From JAFGTE01 sp965369305 (GTDB lineage: Bacteria; Patescibacteriota; Gracilibacteria; UM-FILTER-43-11), in contig CBDUQG010000058.1 in assembly GCA_965369305.1 (NCBI GenBank), forward strand, positions 1-6,502: a stretch of DNA of 6,502 bases, in the 5' to 3' direction. Below are positions 1 to 5,076 of this stretch, piece after piece; positions within the stretch are counted from its first letter, which is position 1, and every line of letters starts with the position of its first letter. The translations under genes were made by a program, and so were the position numbers. The notes under the pieces are model-generated. The model did no database searches. It was not told the DNA's origin and worked only from the letters and a program-made list of their open reading frames with translations.

Positions 1-33
1 AAGAAGGCCGATAAGCCCCCTTTGTTTAGAACT

Positions 34-65
34 AAAAAACCCCAAGCTCCGGCCTGGGGTTTTTT
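34..65. terminator. Bidirectional rho-independent terminator
   Basis: An 11-bp perfect inverted repeat (34-44 with 55-65) has the form A6-CCCC-A, a 10-base loop, then T-GGGG-T6. Each strand therefore gives a GC-containing stem followed by a U-run, so it can stop transcription both ways. On the minus strand it lies 6 bases past the stop codon of the 84-aa gene and closes the 1590-to-71 block. On the plus strand it would end a gene entering from the left. One plus frame has a TAA at 12-14 that could be that gene's stop, but too little is visible to call it. Confidence 0.88.
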
Positions 66-70
66 GATGA

Positions 71-325
71 TTAGGATTCTCCTCGATACGACCCAGTGCT
101 GAACTTATGATGCCCAGCCGAGAGTTCATCCCATTTAGTTGGCTTACTTGAAACGCTAGGTTCCCTGTTGACGAAGGCGGGGGGCACAGGTGCCTTTTGC
201 TCTAAAGCTTCCTTTGTGGCAAGTCTTGTGTGACTGACAGGCGCTTCAGGGGCGATATTCGTTTGCTCTGAAAGAACCTCTGTTTCTTCAGTGGTGGCAA
301 CTTCTTTGGGACTGTCGAGGGGCAT
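71..325 (-). CDS. Small disordered hypothetical protein, 84 aa
   Basis: I do not recognise this protein. It begins at ATG (325-323) and ends with TAA just before the terminator. It has no signal peptide, membrane helix or cysteine. Residues 1-62 are rich in E, P, T, S and A (for example the E-T-E and APEAPV segments, then KAPVPP), typical of an unstructured linker. The C-terminal 20 residues differ: they begin K-W-D-E-L and contain G-H-H-K-F and G-S-Y-R-G, with aromatic and basic residues, and may be the conserved functional part. It is the last gene before the terminator and follows tRNA-Val by 77 bases. No SD sequence precedes the ATG. That it is a real gene rests on the flanking promoter and terminator and on its length; homologues would be needed to confirm it. 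Confidence 0.6.
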   Translation of the reverse strand: MPLDSPKEVATTEETEVLSEQTNIAPEAPVSHTRLATKEALEQKAPVPPAFVNREPSVSSKPTKWDELSAGHHKFSTGSYRGES

Positions 326-350
326 AATTTGAGGGTTAATTATTGTTCTC

Positions 351-379
351 TTTATAACAAAGATTTATCTTTTTGAAAA
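351..379 (-). promoter_or_regulatory. Predicted promoter of the 84-aa gene, with a palindrome in the spacer
   Basis: Read on the minus strand, TTTTCA (379-374), a 17-base spacer and TATAAA (356-351) match the sigma-70 pattern 4/6 and 5/6. Transcription would start near 344, giving a leader of about 18 bases without an SD. The spacer holds a 14-base palindrome, AAAGAT-TT-ATCTTT on the plus strand (359-372), which could be an operator. The region is AT-rich, so chance matches are easy. Confidence 0.4.
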
Positions 380-402
380 ATAAGTAACCTTAAAAGCATA
401 GG

Positions 403-479
403 TGGTGGGCGCTATAAGAGTCGAACTTATGACCTTCTGGGTGTAAACCAGACGCTCTAACCAACTGAGCTAAGCGCCC
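403..479 (-). tRNA. tRNA-Val (anticodon UAC)
   Basis: The reverse complement folds as a full 77-nt cloverleaf. The acceptor is GGGCGCT paired with AGCGCCC. The D arm is GCTC/GAGC with the GTTGGTTA-type loop. The anticodon stem is TCTGG/CCAGA with loop TTTACAC, giving anticodon UAC. The variable loop is AGGTC, and the T arm is ATAAG/CTTAT with loop TTCGACT. The discriminator is A and the terminal CCA is encoded (405-403). UAC reads valine codons GUA and GUG, and others by wobble. It sits between two small protein genes on the same strand and appears to have its own promoter just upstream. Confidence 0.97.
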
Positions 480-497
480 TCACCAATTTGCCAAAAG

Positions 498-526
498 ATA
501 CTAACAAAAAGGGATGCCGGGCGCAA
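498..526 (-). promoter_or_regulatory. Predicted tRNA-Val promoter
   Basis: On the minus strand, TTGCGC (526-521), a 17-base spacer and TAGTAT (503-498) form a sigma-70-like promoter. The TGT directly before TAGTAT supplies an extended -10. The start site would be near 491, about 12 bases before the mature tRNA 5' end. Its -35 begins 3 bases beyond the stop codon of the 142-aa gene. The -35 resembles that of tRNA-Glu (TTGCGT). Confidence 0.5.
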
Positions 527-528
527 GA

Positions 529-957
529 TTAATCATCCCATCGCTCAATTAACTTCAGAGCACTATCGCTGACCAGCCGAAAAAGACCTGAGTAGCCAAG
601 GCGGGGGAATTCATGAGCTTCCCTGTAGGAGTCCATGTAGCTAGGACTCACACATTCTTTATCGATGTAAACAAAATGAAACGGTGGATCTGCATAAACG
701 TATTCAGCGAGAACCAGACGGTTCCCGTTGTCTATTTTTCGCAAGTTCATAATATAGTCGGGATTGAGCGGTCCCATGTCAGAAAGGGTGGCAATAGCTT
801 GCTTAATCTCCCGTTCGCGCTGCATTTTATTGGGATGAGAAAGAACGCCCTCAGCGCTTTTGCGCTGCAGCTCGACAGACATTTCGAGTAGCTCATCGAC
901 TTCATTTCTTTCAGCTTCTTCAGACGGCCCCTTAGGCCCAACATCTTTAGCTTTCAT
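529..957 (-). CDS. Hypothetical protein, 142 aa, paralogue of the upstream 156-aa protein
   Basis: The function is unknown. The N-terminal half (about 1-60) is charged and predicted helical (E/K/R-rich, with the stretch E-V-D-E-L-L-E-M). The C-terminal half (about 65-142) is a compact, probably beta-rich domain rich in aromatics. That domain matches the neighbouring 156-aa protein without gaps over residues 71-105: N-x-R, L-x-L-A-E-Y (81-86), Y-x-x-[KR]-E-C-x-S-P (98-105), and a final K-L-I-x-R-W (135-140). C102 is the only cysteine and is conserved in the paralogue. There is no signal peptide or membrane segment, so it is probably cytoplasmic. The ATG lies 4 bases after the stop of the 156-aa gene without an SD, which suggests one mRNA and coupled translation. 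The next gene downstream is tRNA-Val, with no terminator between. Confidence 0.8.
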   Translation of the reverse strand: MKAKDVGPKGPSEEAERNEVDELLEMSVELQRKSAEGVLSHPNKMQREREIKQAIATLSDMGPLNPDYIMNLRKIDNGNRLVLAEYVYADPPFHFVYIDKECVSPSYMDSYREAHEFPRLGYSGLFRLVSDSALKLIERWDD

Positions 958-961
958 AGAC

Positions 962-1432
962 TTAGTGATTTAGCCATCGATGGATTAGCTTCGTATCGCC
1001 ATTCCGATAGACTTCGAGTAATACAGTTTCACCCTCATATTCAACGGGGATTCGCACTCGGTCTTCCAAGCGAACAACTTCAGGTGACTTACATTCCCTG
1101 TGCAGATAAAGATAGGAAATGGACGTATTTTCAACCAAGTACTCAGCCAATGTCAGCTGACCATCATGTTCATCCATTCGCATGTTCTTCAAGCTAGTCT
1201 CATCAACCCTGGCAAGACCACTAATGATCTTAGTAACATTCTCACGTATTGGCGGACGGGAAATATCAATCGTCTCAACCACTTGGTCACGCATGGCTGC
1301 AGCTGCAGCAGCTTCAAAGCTCAAGTCAGGTCGGGTATCACGAGCGGGTTCAGGTCTTACGGTATCGCTCACATCCACCTCATCCTGTGTATCTTCATCT
1401 TCAATGTGTCCGTTGGTACTATCGACAGACAT
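962..1432 (-). CDS. Hypothetical protein, 156 aa, with an acidic N-terminus and the shared EC-x-SP domain
   Basis: The function is unknown. Residues 1-40 are acidic and low in complexity (E-D-E-D, then D-E-V-D-V-S-D), followed by six alanines (41-46) encoded by a GCT/GCA repeat. Residues 60-80 look like a helix. Residues 83-156 are the domain shared with the 142-aa protein: L-T-L-A-E-Y (93-98), Y-L-H-R-E-C-K-S-P (109-117) and K-L-I-H-R-W (149-154 region, at the C-terminus). C114 is the only cysteine. There is no membrane segment or signal peptide. This is the first protein gene after tRNA-Glu, 83 bases downstream. A TAAAAT -10-like hexamer (1445-1440) sits so close to the ATG that a transcript from it would be nearly leaderless, but I see no good -35 at normal spacing, so read-through from the tRNA-Glu promoter is an alternative. 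Confidence 0.8.
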   Translation of the reverse strand: MSVDSTNGHIEDEDTQDEVDVSDTVRPEPARDTRPDLSFEAAAAAAMRDQVVETIDISRPPIRENVTKIISGLARVDETSLKNMRMDEHDGQLTLAEYLVENTSISYLYLHRECKSPEVVRLEDRVRIPVEYEGETVLLEVYRNGDTKLIHRWLNH

Positions 1433-1515
1433 GCTTAATATTTTAGAGTGGCTTATCGTCGCACAATTTCACAGGTACGTCAAACGACGGAAGCTTTTTT
1501 GAAGTTTCAGGTTAT

Positions 1516-1590
1516 TGGTAGCCTCAAGGGGAATCGAACCCCTGTTGCCGGAATGAGAATCCGGAGTCCTAACCACTAGACGATGAGGCC
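1516..1590 (-). tRNA. tRNA-Glu (anticodon CUC)
   Basis: The reverse complement folds as a 75-nt cloverleaf. The acceptor is GGCCTCA paired with TGAGGCT, so the first pair is G1-U72. The D arm is GTCT/GGAC with loop AGTGGTTA. The anticodon stem is CCGGA/TCCGG with loop TTCTCAT, giving anticodon CUC. The variable loop is CAAC, and the T arm is AGGGG/CCCCT with loop TTCGATT. The discriminator is A and the terminal CCA is encoded (1518-1516). CUC reads only GAG, so a separate UUC tRNA for GAA must lie elsewhere in the genome. The gene heads the minus-strand block. Confidence 0.96.
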
Positions 1591-1615
1591 TCGTAGTGCA
1601 GTTGGGTGCAGGAGA

Positions 1616-1645
1616 ATTTTAATAGAGGATTAGCAGTTCACGCAA
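1616..1645 (-). promoter_or_regulatory. Predicted tRNA-Glu promoter
   Basis: On the minus strand, TTGCGT (1645-1640), an 18-base spacer and TAAAAT (1621-1616) resemble a sigma-70 promoter. The start site would be near 1609, about 19 bases before the mature tRNA. Its -35 overlaps the -35 of the divergent plus-strand promoter at 1637-1642. Confidence 0.5.
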
Positions 1646-1665
1646 GAATAAAAGTTTGCTAAGAT
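1637..1665 (+). promoter_or_regulatory. Predicted promoter of the 95-aa gene
   Basis: TTCACG (1637-1642), 17 bases, then TAAGAT (1660-1665), each matching the sigma-70 consensus at 4 of 6 positions. The start would be near 1672, giving a leader of about 22 bases with no SD. The match is only moderate. Confidence 0.35.
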
Positions 1666-1693
1666 AGTGCTTGATCCCTAGCAATCAAACAAA

Positions 1694-1981
1694 ATGGAAC
1701 ACCAAATCAAGCAGTTAGCTGAAGCTATCACAAATGGCCACACCAAAGAAATCGTCCAGGCTCACGTCAAAGAGCTGGATTTTAACGAAGAAGCTAAACA
1801 TCTCATTATCTACGTAGACAATGCAGCGCCAAAGCACGAGCTAGAATCCAAAGAAGGGGATCATCATCTAAATAGCGGACTGGTCAAAGTCTATGGAGAC
1901 GACATCACTTACGAGGTAAAGATGCACGGTGAAGGCAGTCACGAGCGCGAGAAGGCTGTTCCTCACAACATCAACCAGTAA
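1694..1981 (+). CDS. Hypothetical protein, 95 aa, possibly DciA/DUF721-like
   Basis: I do not recognise it with certainty. It starts at ATG after the A-rich sequence CAAACAAA without an SD, and ends with TAA inside the 3' end of rnhB. Residues 1-28 look helical, 34-42 form a strand (L-I-I-Y-V-D), 45-66 a helix with a H-H-L-N centre, and 70-78 a strand (D-I-T-Y-E-V-K-M). The tail is polar, with S-H-E-R-E-K and a final P-H-N. This order, a hydrophobic strand ending V-D-N, a helix starting near H-E-L, then a closing strand, resembles the small KH-like fold of DUF721/DciA proteins, which help load replicative helicase. The resemblance is by eye only and may be coincidental. There is no signal peptide or membrane helix. 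It is rich in histidine (9 residues) and has no cysteine. Confidence 0.7.
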   Translation: MEHQIKQLAEAITNGHTKEIVQAHVKELDFNEEAKHLIIYVDNAAPKHELESKEGDHHLNSGLVKVYGDDITYEVKMHGEGSHEREKAVPHNINQ

Positions 1982-2561
1982 AAGGCGAAAAGCTTAAACG
2001 GTGAATCTGGCAGGCACCATGCTTTTTAATGGCACTTAGATGAACTTCGGTCGCATAACCCATGTGCTGGTCAAAGCCATATTCAGGGTATTTTTTGTGG
2101 TAATTCATCATCAGTTTGTCACGATGAACCTTGGCTAAAATCGACGCAGCAGCCACTGAAAAAACGGATTCATCCGCCTTCACCATGGCTTTTTGAGGGA
2201 TTTCCATCACATTGAGGGCAACCGCGTCCGAAATAATGAAGTCTGGCGTGGGATCTAGTTTTAAAATAGCCCGGCGCATGGCTAGTTTGCTGGCATTTAA
2301 AATACCCATCTCATCAATTTGCTTCCAGCCCACCACGCCCACTGCCCAGCTCAGGGCGGCGTTCTTGATTTCGACAAAGAGCCTTTCCCGGTCCATGGGG
2401 GTGTGCTGCTTAGAATCCTTGATGATTGCATTCTTATAGCCTTCGGGGAAAATCACCGCGCCAGCTACCACAGGCCCAGCCAAGGGGCCACGTCCGGCTT
2501 CATCAGTCCCGGCAATCAGCTGGAATCCTCGTTTTCGGAGCTCATTTTCCTCCTGATGCAT
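1971..2561 (-). CDS. rnhB: Ribonuclease HII
   Basis: RNase HII cuts the RNA strand of RNA-DNA hybrids and nicks 5' of single ribonucleotides left in DNA, starting ribonucleotide excision repair. It acts in the cytoplasm and needs Mg2+ or Mn2+. The family signature G-T-D-E-A-G-R-G-P-L-A-G-P is at residues 18-30. Its four catalytic acids can be assigned as D20, E21, D112 (I-I-S-D) and D130 (V-K-A-D-E). The G-R-G loop (23-25), D-S-K (49-51), A-A-A-S-I-L-A-K (137-144), the G-Y tyrosine Y169 that senses the ribose-DNA junction in the family, and the C-terminal I-H-R-x-S-F (186-191) are all present. At 196 aa it is full length. The ATG lies 2 bases after the flippase stop with no SD before it, pointing to translational coupling in a two-gene operon. 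It ends in TGA and overlaps the convergent 95-aa gene by 11 bases. Confidence 0.97.
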   Translation of the reverse strand: MHQEENELRKRGFQLIAGTDEAGRGPLAGPVVAGAVIFPEGYKNAIIKDSKQHTPMDRERLFVEIKNAALSWAVGVVGWKQIDEMGILNASKLAMRRAILKLDPTPDFIISDAVALNVMEIPQKAMVKADESVFSVAAASILAKVHRDKLMMNYHKKYPEYGFDQHMGYATEVHLSAIKKHGACQIHRLSFSPFTG

Positions 2562-2563
2562 GG

Positions 2564-4099
2564 CTATTTGCGCTTAAGTAATGCTTGCATTTCAGGGGTG
2601 ATAGCCCTGGTCCAAAGTAGCATGATGCCGTACACCACACCGCCCAATGGAATAAGCAGAGCCAGTTTGTAGATGTACCAAAGGCCATTCAGCCAGATCT
2701 CGCTTCCATAAACCACGGCTCCCATAACCGCTGACGAAATGAAAATCTTCCACATAGTCCCGAACTCCAGCCGGAAGTGTAGAGCCTTTTTAACGGCTGC
2801 AAAGGTAAAGGCAAGAATGAATAGTTCACAGATAATGGAAGTAGCTGCCGCTCCTCTGAAGCCCCAGTGAGGGATGACCATGAGGTTACTGACCAAATTA
2901 AAGATCACGCAGGCCAGATTGATATACATGAGCTGTTTTTGGCGGTTTAGAACCACCAGCGTGAAGCCAAAAAGAGCGTTGATGAATGAGAAGAACATGG
3001 CAAACATCAGAAACTGCACGGCCACGTCAGATCCAAAGGTGTGTACGGTGCCACTCAAGAACTCCTCGTCCGAAATAAGCCGGATGATGGGAACCGCCAG
3101 AATAAAGCCACCCACCATAATTGGTGCGGCAGTGGCCACCAAAAAATCAAAGGAATACTGGATGATTTTCTTGAGCTTTTCACTCTGCTCTTCCAAAAAG
3201 CGGGTCATGACCGGAAGCACTGAATTCATGTAGTAAACAGGGATGATGATGAGCATTTCCAGGAAACGCATCCCTACGCCATAAAGCCCCGCCTCAGTGT
3301 CACCACAGATTTCAGTGGCACAGCTGGCCGTTCCATCAGCCAGATCCACACTGTGAGGCAAAATGAGGGTCATTAGAAGCACGTCCAGGCGGAAGTAGAT
3401 ATTGTTGAGTACCAGAGCCACTCCGTAAGGCAGGGAAGTGATGAATATTTTCTTCCAATAGCTGTAATCAAAGCGGTAAGTGATCTTGGTGTAGCGGCGC
3501 GTAAAGTAAGTCGTGATGATGAGCATGACCAGATTTCCCAGGACTCCTGCCCAGATCAAGTGCTCAAAGCCAGTGACCGTGTCGGTGTTAAACAGGTAAT
3601 AGACCACGGCAGCAATGTATCCCACGCTAAAAACCTTCCCGATGATTAGGGCGATGGTAGCGTAGTGCATCTTTAGGTGTACCTGAAGCACCGTGCTCAC
3701 TGTGCCGTTGAGTAGGGTAAAAATAGTCGCCAGTGTGGCAATGAGTACCCCCATCGGAATAACTGTGTCTGAGTAGCTGGGAATCAGAAACACCACAATG
3801 GCAGCCAGCCCCATGGTAATCAGGGCCAGGGCGGTGCGCATTCCCATAACATTCCCTAAAATCTGAGGGATTTTTTTGGTGTCCTTACTCATTTCTTTCA
3901 CCGTAATCGTGAAGATGCCAAAGTCCGCTGCGATGCCAAAGAAAGCCAAATATTGGTACACTGTGGTGTAGTCACCGTAGCCGGCCGTCCCTAAATAACC
4001 TGAAATCATCTTCAGGACGAAGATGGAAAGAACGGCCGTAATGATCTTTCCCCCGAACTGCACAAAGGTGTTTTCGAGGATTTTTCGGGCGATGCTCAT
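2564..4099 (-). CDS. Polysaccharide-flippase-type membrane protein (MOP/MATE superfamily)
   Basis: This 511-aa protein looks like a Wzx-type or related lipid-linked oligosaccharide flippase of the MOP exporter superfamily, moving a glycolipid across the inner membrane. Evidence includes the family-style N-terminus (helix 12-33, then S-G-Y-L-G), the following G-D-Y and A-D-F-G segments (42-61), and about 14 hydrophobic segments: roughly 12-33, 43-66, 87-107, 114-138, 148-170, 180-200, 218-246, 272-296, 318-342, 359-383, 391-411, 414-435, 449-468 and 474-498. Basic loops such as 200-209 and 437-443 fall on the cytoplasmic side. The loop after helix 7 (247-271) has C260 and C265 and would face outward. 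No glycosyltransferase is in the window, so the substrate is unknown. MurJ is an alternative, but the sequence lacks features I would use to call it. The ATG follows a perfect TATAAT with a very short leader. It is followed by rnhB after 2 bases. Confidence 0.88.
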   Translation of the reverse strand: MSIARKILENTFVQFGGKIITAVLSIFVLKMISGYLGTAGYGDYTTVYQYLAFFGIAADFGIFTITVKEMSKDTKKIPQILGNVMGMRTALALITMGLAAIVVFLIPSYSDTVIPMGVLIATLATIFTLLNGTVSTVLQVHLKMHYATIALIIGKVFSVGYIAAVVYYLFNTDTVTGFEHLIWAGVLGNLVMLIITTYFTRRYTKITYRFDYSYWKKIFITSLPYGVALVLNNIYFRLDVLLMTLILPHSVDLADGTASCATEICGDTEAGLYGVGMRFLEMLIIIPVYYMNSVLPVMTRFLEEQSEKLKKIIQYSFDFLVATAAPIMVGGFILAVPIIRLISDEEFLSGTVHTFGSDVAVQFLMFAMFFSFINALFGFTLVVLNRQKQLMYINLACVIFNLVSNLMVIPHWGFRGAAATSIICELFILAFTFAAVKKALHFRLEFGTMWKIFISSAVMGAVVYGSEIWLNGLWYIYKLALLIPLGGVVYGIMLLWTRAITPEMQALLKRK

Positions 4100-4119
4100 G
4101 AATCGGAATTAGCGGAGAA

Positions 4120-4147
4120 ATTATACCGCAAAAAGGGCATTTGACAG
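4120..4147 (-). promoter_or_regulatory. Predicted promoter of the flippase-rnhB operon
   Basis: On the minus strand a perfect TATAAT lies at 4125-4120. A -35-like CTGTCA (4147-4142, 4 of 6) precedes it at 16 bases. The start site would be near 4113, leaving about 13 bases before the ATG, with no SD. The -35 lies within a second TTGACA-like string on the other strand (4141-4146). Confidence 0.6.
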
Positions 4148-4150
4148 GCC

Positions 4151-4181
4151 ATGTTTTTTATTGACAAATATATAAAAACAT
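4151..4181. repeat. 8-bp inverted repeat around the -35 of the metallopeptidase promoter
   Basis: ATGTTTTT (4151-4158) and AAAAACAT (4174-4181) are perfect inverted copies separated by 15 bases. Their centres are 23 bases apart, about two helical turns, and they straddle the TTGACA at 4161-4166. This is the geometry of a dimeric repressor or activator site. The arms are AT-rich, so chance is a fair alternative. Confidence 0.3.
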
Positions 4182-4189
4182 TGTAAAAT
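4161..4189 (+). promoter_or_regulatory. Strong predicted promoter of the secreted metallopeptidase gene
   Basis: A perfect TTGACA (4161-4166), 17 bases, then TAAAAT (4184-4189, 5 of 6). The start would be near 4196, giving a leader of about 56 bases. The leader begins with a short CCC/GGG stem (4199-4201 with 4210-4212) and continues as a purine-rich A/G stretch. No SD stands before the ATG at 4252. Confidence 0.7.
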
Positions 4190-4251
4190 GCCATTCTACC
4201 CTGAAAAAAGGGCAAAAACAGAAAGAAAAAAGTCACGCTAACCCTAAGACG

Positions 4252-5076
4252 ATGCGACTTAAGATTCTTTCTGTATTTGCGGCCATTCAGGTGCTTTCAT
4301 TTGGACTTTGGTCCACCATAAGCCATGCCCAGCCTACTCCTGCAGTAGCGCATGAACATGGTCACGTGCACCCAGCTCCAGATGAACTAGCTTCGATCAC
4401 CAATATCGAGCAGTCCGAGCTTTCCCTTCATTTTGCTACTCGCAATATGGAACAAGGTAAGCGCTTTCTGAATTCCATCAAAAAGAACCAGATCGAAACA
4501 GCCCTCAAGAAGATGCCTCAAGGGCATGTAGATTCAGTAGATAACATCATTCTCGATTACGACATCCGAGCCCATCGCGGCTTGGGGGGTAATAATATGA
4601 TCATCCTCCGTGGGGTTAATATGAGCACTCAAGAAATGGTGGGCGTGCTTATTCATGAGCTTGGTCATAACGTTGATTACGGTTATCTGGATGCTGAGGA
4701 AAAGAAGATTAAGAGTGCCTTTGTGGACGGCAAGATGCCCATCTACGAAAGTGACCCAAGTCTTGATTTTTACCGCATTAGCTGGCTGTCCAACGATCAA
4801 AGAAAGCGTGCCGCCACGAACATGGACTTTGTGTCTGGCTATGCCATGAGCGATCCCTTTGAGGATTTTGCCGAAGCCTACACCTACTACGTTATGCACA
4901 ACAGGGATTTCAAGGTCCGTGCAGCTGATTCACCTGCTTTGTATGCCAAATACCGCTTCATGAAGTATGAAGTATTTAATGGTTTCGAGTTCGATACAGG
5001 CGACGGTATCGTCAAAGAAAACCAACGTCCATGGGACATCACGGTTCTGAGCTACGATCTATCTCAGTTCCTCTAA
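4252..5076 (+). CDS. Secreted HELGH zinc metallopeptidase with a His-rich N-terminus
   Basis: The 274-aa protein starts with a Sec signal peptide: K4 near the start, a hydrophobic core at about 5-22, and a probable signal peptidase I site after S-H-A (26). The mature protein would begin Q-P-T-P and carry four alternating histidines (H34, H36, H38, H40), which could bind metal. The zincin motif H-E-L-G-H is at 135-139, with H135 and H139 as zinc ligands and E136 as the general base. A conserved-looking D-P-F-E-D-F-A-E-A-Y follows at 201-210, and E204 or E208 is the likely third ligand, which would make it a gluzincin. This H-E-x-x-H plus E-D-F-A-E arrangement recalls lethal-factor-type and related peptidase domains, but I cannot name the family. 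There is no lipobox and no membrane anchor. Substrates may be envelope or outside proteins. It diverges from the flippase and overlaps the next gene tail to tail by 4 bases. Confidence 0.85.
   Translation: MRLKILSVFAAIQVLSFGLWSTISHAQPTPAVAHEHGHVHPAPDELASITNIEQSELSLHFATRNMEQGKRFLNSIKKNQIETALKKMPQGHVDSVDNIILDYDIRAHRGLGGNNMIILRGVNMSTQEMVGVLIHELGHNVDYGYLDAEEKKIKSAFVDGKMPIYESDPSLDFYRISWLSNDQRKRAATNMDFVSGYAMSDPFEDFAEAYTYYVMHNRDFKVRAADSPALYAKYRFMKYEVFNGFEFDTGDGIVKENQRPWDITVLSYDLSQFL

Noticed and set aside
613..891. 92-aa plus-strand frame
   Set aside because: Antisense to the 142-aa gene, which shares a domain with its neighbour; the plus frame has no support.
1296..1313. GCT/GCA repeat as a CRISPR or minisatellite
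   Set aside because: It is 18 bases encoding six alanines in frame, with no spacer structure.
1478..1500. CGTC/GACG hairpin followed by T6, as a plus-strand terminator
   Set aside because: The stem is only 4 bp and five bases separate it from the T-run; no plus-strand gene ends there.
1100..1502. Three overlapping plus-strand frames of 65-112 aa
   Set aside because: They are antisense to the 156-aa gene, whose paralogue next door confirms the minus-strand reading; their composition is not protein-like.
1971..1973. TGA as a recoded codon (genetic code 25)
   Set aside because: The RNase HII ends naturally after its conserved I-H-R-x-S-F-x-P-F tail, so TGA acts as a stop; TAA and TAG also end genes here.
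4534..4899. 121-aa minus-strand frame rich in H and V
   Set aside because: It is a mirror of the metallopeptidase coding sequence, including the HELGH region, and has no promoter or recognisable domain.
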